Part shown: piece by piece, positions 8,338 through 16,443 of the stretch
Position numbering within the stretch: the first letter of the stretch is position 1
How the letters are laid out: each line of letters begins with the position of its first letter
NCBI GenBank assembly: GCA_034437455.1
Contig: DAOTUB010000074.1
Coordinates: 1-51,926, forward strand
Direction: 5' to 3'
Length of the DNA: 51,926 nt
Source: DAOTUB01 sp034437455
GTDB lineage: Bacteria; Chloroflexota; Anaerolineae; B4-G1
Notes under the pieces: generated by a model
The model's input: the letters and a program-made list of their open reading frames with translations, nothing else
The model's database searches: none
Told to the model about the DNA's origin: nothing
Position numbers and translations under genes: made by a program

Positions 8338-9274
8338 GATCCGCCCCCTCCCTTCTCTTCTCTGCTACCCTCAACCGCGCCGAACGCGAGCGTGGATTGG
8401 CAGCGACCTCCTCCTGTGTCGGCCTCATCGGCTTGCGCGTGATCGTCCGCAGCGTGGCTCGATGGTCGCAGGTGCAGATCGGTAACTCGGGCGGGCAGAT
8501 GCAATCGCGGCTCTCCCGACGTATGAACTGTTTCACGATGCGATCTTCGAGCGAGTGAAAGCTGATCACCACCAACCGGCCGCCCGGCGCGAGTACCTCC
8601 ACGGCCTGGGGCAATGTTTCTTCCAGCGCCGCCAGTTCATCGTTGACAGCAATGCGCAACGCCTGGAAGGTCAGGGTGGCCGGGTGAATGTGCCTTCTCC
8701 GCCGCCCCACCGCTCGCTCGATGACGGAAGCAAGCCCGCCCGTCGTATGGATCGGGCGGGCGGCGACGATCGCTTCGGCGATGCGGCGCGATCGTCTTTC
8801 CTCGCCGTAGCGGTATATCAGGTTCGCCAACTCCTCGGACGAAAGATAGTTGACGAGATCGGCTGCGGTCTGTCCGCTCGTCGTCGAATCAAAGCGCATG
8901 TCGAGCGGTCCATCTCTGGCAAAGGAAAAGCCACGGTCGGGGTCGGCCAATTGAATGGATGATAGCCCTAAATCGAACAGAACGCCGTCCGCGGGAAAAA
9001 ACCCACGCTCAGGCGCAATAGCCGCCAGGCGAGTGTACGAACTGTGTACAAGCACAACCCGCCCCGCGTAAGAAGCCAGCCGAGCGCCGGCCATCTCCAA
9101 CGCTCCTGGATCCCGGTCCAGACCCAGTACCCGCCCATCAGGAGATGAAGCGGACAAGATCTCGGCTGTGTGGCCGCCCCCTCCTACCGTCGCGTCTATG
9201 TAGCGCCCTCCCGGCCTGACTCGCAAGCCATCGAGCACCTCATTTAAAAGAACAGGAATGTGGATAGGCTCCAC
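8330..9274 (-). CDS. rsmH: 16S rRNA (cytosine(1402)-N(4))-methyltransferase
   Basis: SAM-dependent methyltransferase acting on C1402 of 16S rRNA, in the cytoplasm. The N-terminus H-I-P-V-L-L-N-E-V-L, SAM motif I D-A-T-V-G-G-G-G-H-T, D-L-G-L-S-S-x-Q-L, D-M-R-F and the late V-I-S-F-H-S-L-E-D-R-I-V-K are all characteristic of RsmH (MraW). I place the start at the GTG at 9274, which gives the usual short N-terminus (about 314 aa) with GAGGGGAG just upstream. The open frame continues to a TTG at 9334, but that extension is made of heptanucleotide repeat. It is second in the dcw cluster. Confidence 0.93.
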   Translation of the reverse strand: MEPIHIPVLLNEVLDGLRVRPGGRYIDATVGGGGHTAEILSASSPDGRVLGLDRDPGALEMAGARLASYAGRVVLVHSSYTRLAAIAPERGFFPADGVLFDLGLSSIQLADPDRGFSFARDGPLDMRFDSTTSGQTAADLVNYLSSEELANLIYRYGEERRSRRIAEAIVAARPIHTTGGLASVIERAVGRRRRHIHPATLTFQALRIAVNDELAALEETLPQAVEVLAPGGRLVVISFHSLEDRIVKQFIRRESRDCICPPELPICTCDHRATLRTITRKPMRPTQEEVAANPRSRSARLRVAEKRREGADHV

Positions 9275-9302
9275 CTCTCCCCTCGCCAATTTAGGGTTTG
9301 TC

Positions 9303-9358
9303 GATTCAAGATTTTTGGATCGTCGTTCCCCCAATCTCCAAATCTACAATCCATACAC
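9303..9358. repeat. Degenerate heptanucleotide repeats between mraZ and rsmH
   Basis: Two short 7-mer runs on the plus strand: GATTCAA GATTTTT GGATCGT, then CCAATCT CCAAATC TACAATC CATACAC. They fill almost the whole gap between mraZ and rsmH. Period 7 is visible but the units are diverged. Confidence 0.5.
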
Positions 9359-9359
9359 C

Positions 9360-9788
9360 TTAAATCCCCAGAATTGCCCATTCCTCACTGTCCACGTCCG
9401 CTCCCTCGACGCGCTCCCGCTCCTTGGTCCAGGAGTCGGGATTCCAGAGTTCGATGTAGTTGTTCAGTCCGGCGATGATCACCTCTTCATCAAATTTGGC
9501 GTACTCTCGCAAGCGCGGGGGGATGAGGATGCGGCCTTGTTTGTCGGGGACGGCGTCAGAGGCATTGGCAAAGACCAGGCGGCGAAAGGCGCGGGCGCGC
9601 CGGTCGGTCATTGGCAGTTCGCTCACCTGCTTTGCCAGACGTTCCCACTCTTCCAGGGGATAGATCGCCAGGCAGGGGTCAATCCCACGAGTGACGACGA
9701 GTCCGACAGCCAGGCCAGCCCGAAATTTGGCGGGGATGGTCAGTCGCCCTTTGTCGTCAATGATGTGGATGAATTCTCCCAGAAACAT
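9360..9788 (-). CDS. mraZ: Transcriptional regulator MraZ
   Basis: 142 aa DNA-binding regulator of the dcw cluster, made of two SpoVT-AbrB-like halves. Each half shows the signature: D-D-K-G-R-L-T-I-P-A-K-F-R near residue 11-23, and D-K-Q-G-R-I-L-I-P-P-R-L-R near 82-94. The start ATG has GGGGGAA about 9 nt upstream. It is the first gene of the cluster. Three evenly spaced TGGG boxes lie just upstream, as expected for autoregulation. Confidence 0.96.
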   Translation of the reverse strand: MFLGEFIHIIDDKGRLTIPAKFRAGLAVGLVVTRGIDPCLAIYPLEEWERLAKQVSELPMTDRRARAFRRLVFANASDAVPDKQGRILIPPRLREYAKFDEEVIIAGLNNYIELWNPDSWTKERERVEGADVDSEEWAILGI

Positions 9789-9842
9789 CTATTGTGTTCC
9801 CCCACGTGAGAGTACCAATGCCCGGCCTTGAGGAGGCGGTTA

Positions 9843-9867
9843 CCCACTTTACCCCACTTCGCCCCAC
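9843..9867 (-). promoter_or_regulatory. MraZ operator (three GTGGG boxes, 10-bp period)
   Basis: On the minus strand three GTGGG boxes (complement of CCCAC at 9863-9867, 9853-9857 and 9843-9847) are spaced by exactly 10 bp. MraZ is known to bind arrays of TGGGN boxes at this spacing upstream of its own gene. The boxes lie just downstream of the -10 hexamer, over the likely transcription start, so bound MraZ would block initiation (inference). Confidence 0.85.
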
Positions 9868-9878
9868 TAGTCCCCCCT

Positions 9879-9906
9879 ATTATACACTAATTTCCCATTT
9901 TTGCAA
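9879..9906 (-). promoter_or_regulatory. Promoter of the dcw cluster
   Basis: Minus-strand sigma-70-type promoter: -35 TTGCAA (9901-9906), 16-bp spacer, perfect -10 TATAAT (9879-9884). It sits directly upstream of the MraZ boxes and about 90 bp from the mraZ start. The stretch from 9907 to 10022 shows no gene and no clear terminator. Confidence 0.75.
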
Positions 9907-10022
9907 TACCTGGGGGAAATCTTTAAGGTTCTGGAGGCCCAAATGCCCCACATATACAGCACAGCAACTGGCAGGCCACAATATATGGGGGAGCGCGGCA
10001 GGCAAAAACTTTGGGGGGAGCA

Positions 10023-11912
10023 CTACTGTGACATGAAGCAAAGTACCGACTGTCCAGGGACCAAGGGGGACTGCGAGCCAGCTAGAGGTTTCTTATCGGC
10101 GACGGCAAAGGCGAGTCCCAATTCCTCCAGGGTCTCTCGCGTAGGTCGGCCCGTTTCCAAGTCCCAACCGCGCACGCTGTAATACTCGCGCAGCATCGCG
10201 TCCAGGTCAGGCGCGTATCCCTCGGTCGGGCCTTCCAGTGGTTGAAGGAGCAGCTTGGGCAATCGCTCGCTGGCGCAGGTCAATCCCAACCGGCAATTGA
10301 ACGCTCGCTTCAGGTTCCAGATGCGCCGACCCGCGCGCAATGTCTCGGCGATGTCCCACTCGCGGCCCGTGGCGGCGTTCAACAGGGCCACCACATCGCT
10401 GACCGGCACGGCGGCAAAGATACACAGAACCGAACTGTTGCACACCGAGCGCCAGTCCTGATGCACCGCCACGTGCGCCGCCTTGCCCTGCTCCTGACGA
10501 TGCTCCAACAGTGGGATACTCAATTCGTCATCCGTCTGGCCGAATTCGACCATGTAATAGTCGCTCTGATTGTGGCAGGCCCCACGCGGCGACGTGGCGT
10601 AGACGAGCGCCATCGAGGAGAACGCGCGCGGATCGTGATACGGGACCTCCAGCCCGTTGACCTGCACGGCCAGTTCCTCAACGCCAAAGCGCCGCCCCAA
10701 CGCCAACGAGCCTTGCGCCAGCAGCGAACCAAAACCCTCCTGCCGCACCAGCATCTCGATCAGCCGGGCAACCATGTCCGCGTCGCCCCAGGCCAGTTCC
10801 AGGCCGCCGGTATCCTGCGGTTCGATGATGCCCTGGTCGAACAGGTAGACGGCAAAAGCGATGGTGCCGCTGGTACTGATGGTATCCAGGCCGTAGCGGT
10901 CGCACAGATGGCCCAGGTGGGCGATGGCAGCCAGGTCGTCGATCAGTAACTGAGGACCAAAGCCGCAGATGGTCTCGTACTCCGGGCCGTCGATCTCTGG
11001 CCCCTCGGCGATCTGCACGCGCCGCCCGCAGCCGATCACGCAGCCGTGACACGACGAGGGTCCCGTCAGGATCGTCTCGGCCATCGCCGCCCCGCCGATC
11101 TGACCGACAGCCGGGAAGCCGCCCTGGGTAAAGTAGCGCGCGGTCAGGCTGCCCAGCATCTCGAAATACTCGGCGCCAGAGGCGGTGCCGCCCAGCCGCA
11201 TCCCGACCGACCGAAAGTGTTCCTTCAGCTCGCGGTTGACGCGACGGCGCAACTCGCGGTATCTCTCTGGATCGAACAAGTACGGCTTGCCTTGGCCTCG
11301 CACAGCAATTGCTTTGAGATTTTTGGAACCCATCACGGCCCCCAGTCCGGCGCGCCCGGCGGCCCGGCTCTGACCGGTGACGATGTTGGCGAAGGGAATC
11401 AGGCGCTCTCCGGCAGACCCAATCGCCGCCATCCGCGATCGAGGCTGATCAAGTTCGTCTCGGATGGCCGACTGAGTGGCATAGGTATCGGTCTGGCCCC
11501 AGAGATGGCTCGCGTCCCGCAGTTCGACCCCATCATTATGAATCCACAAATAGACAGGTTCGTTGGCTCGCCCGGTGATCAGCAGTCCATCGTAGCCCGC
11601 AAAGCGCAATTCCGGTCCCCAGAAACCGCCACAGTTCGATTCGCCCCACAAGCCGGTCGCGGGCGAGCGGGCGCAAACGACAAAGCGCCCCACCGACGGG
11701 CCGCCGGTGCCGGTCAACGGGCCGGTGAGGAAAAACAAGGGGTTGTCGGGACCCAGGGGATCCGTATCCGGGCCGACCAGATCCCACAGATAACGAATGC
11801 CCAGCCCACTGCCGCCGATATAGTCGCGGACGTAGGATTCGTCGAGAGGTTCATCCCACAGGTTTCCCGTGCTGAGATCGACGCGCAGGATTTTGCCTAC
11901 GTGGTCATTCAT
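10023..11912 (-). CDS. Tungsten-type aldehyde:ferredoxin oxidoreductase family protein
   Basis: 629 aa. The family oxidises aldehydes to acids (or reduces acids) with a tungsto-bispterin and one [4Fe-4S] cluster, passing electrons to ferredoxin. The N-terminus (G-K-I-L-R-V-D-L-S-T-G, then Y-I-G-G-S-G-L-G and P-L-T-G-T) is typical. The cluster motif C-H-G-C-V-I-G-C is visible with a further Cys late in the protein (S-S-V-L-C), and pterin-contact stretches such as R-A-A-G-R-A-G-L-G-A-V-M-G-S-K-N-L-K are present. Its ATG overlaps the stop of the flavodoxin-ferredoxin gene, so the two are likely coupled and that protein may be the redox partner. Substrate cannot be read from sequence. Confidence 0.92.
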   Translation of the reverse strand: MNDHVGKILRVDLSTGNLWDEPLDESYVRDYIGGSGLGIRYLWDLVGPDTDPLGPDNPLFFLTGPLTGTGGPSVGRFVVCARSPATGLWGESNCGGFWGPELRFAGYDGLLITGRANEPVYLWIHNDGVELRDASHLWGQTDTYATQSAIRDELDQPRSRMAAIGSAGERLIPFANIVTGQSRAAGRAGLGAVMGSKNLKAIAVRGQGKPYLFDPERYRELRRRVNRELKEHFRSVGMRLGGTASGAEYFEMLGSLTARYFTQGGFPAVGQIGGAAMAETILTGPSSCHGCVIGCGRRVQIAEGPEIDGPEYETICGFGPQLLIDDLAAIAHLGHLCDRYGLDTISTSGTIAFAVYLFDQGIIEPQDTGGLELAWGDADMVARLIEMLVRQEGFGSLLAQGSLALGRRFGVEELAVQVNGLEVPYHDPRAFSSMALVYATSPRGACHNQSDYYMVEFGQTDDELSIPLLEHRQEQGKAAHVAVHQDWRSVCNSSVLCIFAAVPVSDVVALLNAATGREWDIAETLRAGRRIWNLKRAFNCRLGLTCASERLPKLLLQPLEGPTEGYAPDLDAMLREYYSVRGWDLETGRPTRETLEELGLAFAVADKKPLAGSQSPLVPGQSVLCFMSQ

Positions 11913-12781
11913 GATTCACACTCCATCCGCCTGATACGCCCGCGGCTGTGGATCACCCGCACGTGATCCAGCGCCGGATCGCGGGCGGCGCGGCGCACAT
12001 TGTAGATCGTCACGGGGCGAAAGAGCGGCCAATCGGCCGGCGACGTGATGGCGTCCTCGGGGCACTTGTATTCACAGGTCAGGCACAGCAGGCAATTGCT
12101 CCCCCAGATCGGGCGTCCATCCTCGCCTGGGGTGACATTCCCGGTGGGGCAACATTTCGCGCAGATGCCGCAGGCGGTGCAGGCATTTGCATTCACCTTG
12201 AAGAACCGGACGTATACGTGATTCGCCAGCCAGCGATTCGTCAGAAACCGCTCCAGCCGATAGATGATCGACGGTGGCGGGTCATCTTTCGGCCTGACAT
12301 AGCGCTTGCCGGCGACGCGCTCGGCGACTTGCCGTCCAAAGGCTTCGGCCTGGGCCAGCTCCTCCACCGTAGGATGATCGGGCGAGAAAAGATACCCCGC
12401 CTTGAGATAGATCAAGGCATAGTCGGCCCCCAGGCAGTGAAAATAGCCCACCTCCCTCGCTCCCCTACGAGCCAGGGCGCGCCGCACGACGTTGCCAGCA
12501 GCGCCGCGGTAGGTTCCGTGCAGCATAAAGACAAACGCCGGGAGCCCATCGAGGTCCGGCAGGCGATTCACGTAATCCATCACGTTGAAGGGCGGGCGAT
12601 AATAGTATACCGGCGTCCCGATACCCAACAGATCGTACCCGTCGAGGGCTGGCGGCTGCCCGTCCTTCATATTGCACAGATCGACCTGATACCCCGCAAT
12701 ACGCAGGCCAGCGGCGATCCGTTCCGCCGCCTGGGCCGTCGTCCCGCCCTGCGAGAAATAGACAATCAGACACCTGGGCAT
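11909..12781 (-). CDS. Flavodoxin-ferredoxin fusion (EFR1-like)
   Basis: 290 aa cytoplasmic electron carrier. The N-terminal flavodoxin-like domain begins C-L-I-V-Y-F-S-Q-G-G-T-T, which would bind FMN phosphate. The C-terminal part has two [4Fe-4S] motifs, C-T-A-C-G-I-C-A-K-C-C-P and C-L-L-C-L-T-C-E-Y-K-C-P. This order is that of EFR1-type ferredoxins. It overlaps the aldehyde oxidoreductase start by 4 bp and lies 4 bp after the DUF362 gene, so it is in a tight operon. It probably shuttles electrons between those two proteins (inference). Confidence 0.88.
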   Translation of the reverse strand: MPRCLIVYFSQGGTTAQAAERIAAGLRIAGYQVDLCNMKDGQPPALDGYDLLGIGTPVYYYRPPFNVMDYVNRLPDLDGLPAFVFMLHGTYRGAAGNVVRRALARRGAREVGYFHCLGADYALIYLKAGYLFSPDHPTVEELAQAEAFGRQVAERVAGKRYVRPKDDPPPSIIYRLERFLTNRWLANHVYVRFFKVNANACTACGICAKCCPTGNVTPGEDGRPIWGSNCLLCLTCEYKCPEDAITSPADWPLFRPVTIYNVRRAARDPALDHVRVIHSRGRIRRMECES

Positions 12782-12785
12782 CGAG

Positions 12786-14228
12786 CTAGCGCCGGAACAA
12801 CCCGCCCAACGTCACGCGGAAGAAACGGACCACGTTAAAGATCACGTAATGGTAGGCAAAGCTGACAAAGATGTGCCGGTTCAGATAGGGCATCTTGGTC
12901 CGCCCCAGGGCCGAGACAAAGAGAACGTTCTCCGCTACAGAGACCGGGCAGCCGGGCACGCGGACGACCTGCTTCCCCCGGTGACGGAGCCACAGCCAGA
13001 AGAACTTGATGATCTTGGCCAACAGATCGCCGCTCTTGGCATGAAGGGGATCTCCCTGCTCGCGAGACGTGTAGGTGGAGGATATGTGGACCGGCTTGCC
13101 GGCGATCTCGCCGTCGAAGGCGGCGCAGTCGCCCATAAAGAGCACTCGCTCCTCCGGCGAGGCTTCGATCTGCCGATCGCGCACATCGCCAAAGGCGACG
13201 TGGAGCGGGCGAACCTCGTGGTAGACGTTCGGCTGCATGACCTCGATGATCTGTATCGCCTCGAAGAGAGCGCCAGGGCATCCTCCCCAGCAATAGTCGT
13301 GTGAGCCGGGCGGCGGGCCGGCGTAGGTGGTGATGTTGCTTTGGGGACCGTTAAAGATGTCCTCCACCGTACCCAACGTCAGTTCGAACCCCTCCGCCCG
13401 CGCCTCCTCCAGCGTCACGTCTCCCGCCACCTCGATCTGATCCAGGTCGAGCGGCCCCAGCCCGCGGTCCCCTGCCAGCCGGATGTAATCCACGTCGTCG
13501 GGACCCAGCCCCACGATGTGACTGCAAATCACGTCGGTGGCGACGGGGTTGACCGCCATCACGATGAGGCCGAGAGGAAAGGGCTTGGGCGTGAGCATCG
13601 TCTTTGCACCAGCGATGATACCATCCATGGCGATCAAGCCCGGCGAGACCACCTGCTGAAGGTCGACGATCTTGTTCTCCAGCATATAGTCGTGGTCGAT
13701 CAGCCGATGCTTGTCGTCCTGGATGCCGATCAGGTTCTTGAGCGCAAAGGTCACTTTGACCCAGGGCTGGGCCTTGAACTTGGGGGTGTTGACAAAAAAG
13801 TCGCACTCGGTGACGGAGCGGGGAACGTAGATGAAGGGCCGCAGAGCAGGCGGCGATTCCAGCCGCACCTCGACCTGCGGCTCCTCGTCGAAATAGTAGA
13901 CCCGCACCCGGTGGCGACGCAGGACGGGATTGTACCCTGCCTCGGCAAAGGCGTAGCGGGTGGGAATGGTGATCCCACACCGCTCCCCCACCGACAGTTC
14001 CGTGATCTCATCGCCATGCCGTTTCAGGGCAGAGAGCAGCCCATCGAGAAATTCGGGGCGGGTGTAGGCGTGGGCAAAGTAGAGCGGGTGGGCGATGACG
14101 GTGTTCGGCTTGACCATCGTGCGTCCTCGCGGCTGCACGCCCAGGTCTGTCAACCCCTCGCTGATGATGCCGGCGATCCGGTCCGGGTCGTACTCGTCGC
14201 ATCTCCGCAGGATCACTTTCGGTTTCAT
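12786..14228 (-). CDS. DUF362 family protein with extra C-terminal Cys domain
   Basis: 480 aa. The first about 320 residues match the DUF362 pattern: K-P-N early, F-F-V-N-T-P-K-F-K, then L-K-N-L-I-G and D-G-I-I-A-G. DUF362 proteins often carry or accompany iron-sulfur clusters and their role is poorly known. The C-terminal part adds C-W-G-G-C-P-G-A, G-D-C-A-A-F and G-C-P-V-S-V-A-E-N, a Cys layout that recalls the [4Fe-4S] site of NuoB and hydrogenase small subunits. No export signal is seen. It lies 9 bp after the SCP2 gene and 4 bp before the flavodoxin-ferredoxin gene. Confidence 0.75.
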   Translation of the reverse strand: MKPKVILRRCDEYDPDRIAGIISEGLTDLGVQPRGRTMVKPNTVIAHPLYFAHAYTRPEFLDGLLSALKRHGDEITELSVGERCGITIPTRYAFAEAGYNPVLRRHRVRVYYFDEEPQVEVRLESPPALRPFIYVPRSVTECDFFVNTPKFKAQPWVKVTFALKNLIGIQDDKHRLIDHDYMLENKIVDLQQVVSPGLIAMDGIIAGAKTMLTPKPFPLGLIVMAVNPVATDVICSHIVGLGPDDVDYIRLAGDRGLGPLDLDQIEVAGDVTLEEARAEGFELTLGTVEDIFNGPQSNITTYAGPPPGSHDYCWGGCPGALFEAIQIIEVMQPNVYHEVRPLHVAFGDVRDRQIEASPEERVLFMGDCAAFDGEIAGKPVHISSTYTSREQGDPLHAKSGDLLAKIIKFFWLWLRHRGKQVVRVPGCPVSVAENVLFVSALGRTKMPYLNRHIFVSFAYHYVIFNVVRFFRVTLGGLFRR

Positions 14229-14237
14229 CGGGCCGCC

Positions 14238-14648
14238 TCACCCGGGGAACTCGGTCTCGACGCTGGCGCAGCAGGCGATGATCTCCTTGGCCGCCCTGGG
14301 GTAGCGCATGATCTTCATCATGTTCCCCTTCAGCTTGAGCTTGCGCGTCATCATACCCTGGATCGGGTCGAGTTTCCCCTCGATCACCTGCCGCCAGACG
14401 TTGAAAGGGGCGCGAAGGACGAACTCGGCCTCCCGCTCGTCCTCGCCGGCGAGGAGCGCCGCCCCCGTACTCTTGCCATCGCGGAGGCCGAGAAACATGT
14501 AGGTCGTGTCCGCGTAGGTTTCGTCAGGCTCGACGATAAAGACAAAGTCGCCCTCCCAACCTTTGGCCGACTGTTCGTAGGATTCGCTGCTGTTGAGTTG
14601 GTGGGTGAGTTCTTTGATCCATTCGTCGGATGGGAATTTGAGCGCCAT
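14238..14648 (-). CDS. SCP2 sterol-carrier domain protein
   Basis: 136 aa from the ATG at 14648, which has AAGGAG 7 nt upstream; the longer frame to 14708 has no such site. The middle and C-terminal portions (A-P-F-N-V-W-R-Q-V-I-E-G-K-L-D-P, then L-K-L-K-G-N-M-M-K-I-M-R) have the typical SCP2 pattern, a hydrophobic pocket that binds lipids or acyl chains. It is the first gene of the operon with DUF362, flavodoxin-ferredoxin and aldehyde oxidoreductase, which hints at a lipid-derived substrate (speculation). Confidence 0.82.
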   Translation of the reverse strand: MALKFPSDEWIKELTHQLNSSESYEQSAKGWEGDFVFIVEPDETYADTTYMFLGLRDGKSTGAALLAGEDEREAEFVLRAPFNVWRQVIEGKLDPIQGMMTRKLKLKGNMMKIMRYPRAAKEIIACCASVETEFPG

Positions 14649-14652
14649 TGAT

Positions 14653-15030
14653 TTACTCCTTGTAGAATATTTGAGCGTCCGGCGAAGCATTTCGCCGCGC
14701 CTGGACATGATAATGCACTCCGGTCCGAATTATTCCATCCTCGTCAGCGTACTCTTTGCGCGAGAGATGCAAATCATCAAGGACAAAATCGACCAGCGTC
14801 CGCTGCATCCCGGCCACGGTGGCGTGATAGATGACGTTGTAGGAAACCAGGCCATCGAAAGCGCCATTGGGGAAAGGGAGCGTCTCCATATCGTGGCGGG
14901 CCAGGGTCGCGCTCAATTCTTCGCGGGCCAGCCAAGCGGCGCAGGCCGCCAGACCCGAGGGGACAGCGTCGGTCGCGGCGACGGCAAAGCCCCTGCGCGC
15001 CAAACTCACCGCGCACCGTGCGCCAGTATC
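14653..15030 (-). pseudogene. Remnant of a class I SAM-dependent methyltransferase
   Basis: The frame between about 15015 and 14794 reads V-S-L-A-R-R-G-F-A-V-A-A-T-D, later H-D-M-E-T-L-P-F-P-N-G-A-F-D and S-Y-N-V-I-Y-H-A-T, a typical methyltransferase core from motif I strand 2 to motif III. The glycine-rich SAM loop before it is missing and the end (after A-G-M-Q-R-T-L) switches to unrelated sequence. The longer upstream part of this frame overlaps the next gene out of frame and is not coding. I call it a truncated, probably dead copy. Confidence 0.65.
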
Positions 15031-15115
15031 CCGTGTCAAGGTCGGCCCACAGGGATTCCCAACCCTAGGTCGATTGGAACGATTCCACAATCGAAAGAAG
15101 AGACCAGGATGCGCT

Positions 15116-15322
15116 CTATCCCAGGCCCGTGATCTGCTTGAGCACGGCCAGCACACCCAGAGACACCTTGATGGCGTCGCCCGGCTGCACAGCGGGCAAT
15201 CGCTCTTTACCCTCCTCGTCCACCTCGACAGGGGTCGAGCGTAGATAGAGATAGGCAGCGCCCACGCCCAGGAGGGCCCCCAGGACGCCGCCAAAGATCA
15301 TGACTTGCGTTCGCAACTTCAT
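15116..15322 (-). CDS. Small single-pass membrane protein, unknown function
   Basis: 68 aa. One N-terminal hydrophobic helix (about 7-27, V-M-I-F-G-G-V-L-G-A-L-L-G-V-G-A-A) is followed by a charged stretch and a short hydrophobic end. The start overlaps the stop of the preceding 98-aa gene by 4 bp (ATGA), which supports both as real and coupled. I do not recognise the family. Confidence 0.6.
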   Translation of the reverse strand: MKLRTQVMIFGGVLGALLGVGAAYLYLRSTPVEVDEEGKERLPAVQPGDAIKVSLGVLAVLKQITGLG

Positions 15323-15615
15323 CTATTGCCTCCCTTGACAAGTTTCGTAACTACGTTGAACCACCCCTGGACCGTCGCCAGGGCAGAATTGAGCACCAGG
15401 ATGGGCCGGACGATGGCCGCCATCGCCAGTTCGACGTAGGCCCGCCCCAGCTCCAGGTACGCCTGGGCGATTTTGAACCAACTGGGCAGATTCTCGTGTT
15501 TCAGCAGTTGCCACAGGCCGTAGACCAGAGCACCGAACAGCGCCAGCGGCACCAGGGCCAGGATGAACGCCTCGACGGCGAGAAGAATGAGAGATAAATC
15601 ACGCAATAGGTTCAT
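15319..15615 (-). CDS. Small membrane protein, unknown function
   Basis: 98 aa with one long hydrophobic segment near residues 8-38 and an amphipathic second half. A GGAG-containing ribosome site precedes the ATG. It starts 1 bp after the HEPN gene stop and overlaps the next small membrane gene by 4 bp, so the three may be one transcript. No family recognised. Confidence 0.6.
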   Translation of the reverse strand: MNLLRDLSLILLAVEAFILALVPLALFGALVYGLWQLLKHENLPSWFKIAQAYLELGRAYVELAMAAIVRPILVLNSALATVQGWFNVVTKLVKGGNR

Positions 15616-15616
15616 A

Positions 15617-16135
15617 TCATTTGGCCTCCAATGGCTGCTCCAGATTGTTCAGAAACTGTAGAATTTCACCTTTTGTTTGCTCCCAAATCTCTGACAGTGG
15701 CATCACCAACTCTTCCAACTCGCCCCAATCCAAAAAGAACGAGTACGAGTGCCGGTAGAAATGCCTGAAACCCAAATAGTTGGCTAACTGATGAACTGTG
15801 CCCACTGTCAGAACTGGCCCCCTGCTTGAGGTCGTTTCCATCATACGAGTGAGCAGATCACGATGCCACTGAGCACCCTCAGGAACATCTTGATCTATCC
15901 TCTTGGCAATGACCAGAAAAATGCTCTCCAATCCATTGTAGAACGAATGCAAAACAGAAGCCACAGCAGTGACCTTTACCAGATCGGGGGATTTCCTCTG
16001 TACCTGTTCCAAGAGGTCAACGTATGACGCAAAGAGACGATCCACTTGTTCAACCTCGAAGCGGATCTGAGAAACGACTTTGTCAACCAATTTGAAGCAA
16101 CTCTCCTTCACTCTCCAGGTAGCGAGCAAAAGCAT
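15617..16135 (-). CDS. HEPN-type (HepT-like) protein, putative RNase toxin
   Basis: Up to 172 aa, mostly helical. It contains F-R-H-F-Y-R-H-S-Y, which fits the R-x4-H active-site pattern of HEPN ribonucleases in HepT-like proteins, followed by L-D-W as in one HepT-like family. It lies directly after an MNT nucleotidyltransferase gene. In known HepT/MntA pairs the MNT partner AMPylates or otherwise neutralises the HEPN toxin. The open frame from 16135 overlaps the MNT gene by 53 bp; a TTG near 16090 may be the true start, with AAGGAG about 12 nt upstream. The start is uncertain. Confidence 0.72.
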   Translation of the reverse strand: MLLLATWRVKESCFKLVDKVVSQIRFEVEQVDRLFASYVDLLEQVQRKSPDLVKVTAVASVLHSFYNGLESIFLVIAKRIDQDVPEGAQWHRDLLTRMMETTSSRGPVLTVGTVHQLANYLGFRHFYRHSYSFFLDWGELEELVMPLSEIWEQTKGEILQFLNNLEQPLEAK

Positions 16136-16382
16136 TCCGCCCGTCCAGATTAACCAAATCTACCGGATAATCCAGTTCAAGCAAAAGTCTGCCTAAAAGA
16201 TAAAAGTATTTCCCTTTAGGACAGCCCCGGATGGCTAAATCAATGTCTGACCTGCCTCCAGTTTCTCCGGCAGCGAGGGAGCCGAACAGAAAAATGTCAG
16301 TACATCCAGCCCCTTTGAGTATCTCAATAGCCCGACGAATATTTTTCTGATAAGGCTCAGCCAGTTGGATTTGCTCATTCAT
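16083..16382 (-). CDS. MNT-type nucleotidyltransferase, putative antitoxin
   Basis: 99 aa from the ATG at 16382 (the frame opens at 16391). It is a minimal nucleotidyltransferase: F-G-S-L-A-A-G-E then S-D-I-D-L-A gives the G-S-x(9-10)-D-x-D catalytic motif. It precedes and overlaps the HEPN gene, the usual order of MntA/HepT pairs. It is shorter at the C-terminus than some MntA proteins but complete in the catalytic part. Confidence 0.8.
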   Translation of the reverse strand: MNEQIQLAEPYQKNIRRAIEILKGAGCTDIFLFGSLAAGETGGRSDIDLAIRGCPKGKYFYLLGRLLLELDYPVDLVNLDGRNAFARYLESEGELLQIG

Positions 16383-16443
16383 AATCACCACCCCACAACG
16401 AGAGACAGCCGATCAAACGAGTAGATCCGTAGACCGTCGTCCA

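Noticed and set aside
9907..10022. Terminator after the aldehyde oxidoreductase operon
   Set aside because: Runs of G and T are present but no stem followed by T on the minus strand could be found.
14500..15294. A complete methyltransferase gene in this frame
   Set aside because: The SAM glycine loop is missing, the upstream half overlaps a better small membrane gene in another frame, and the end is unrelated. Listed as a pseudogene.
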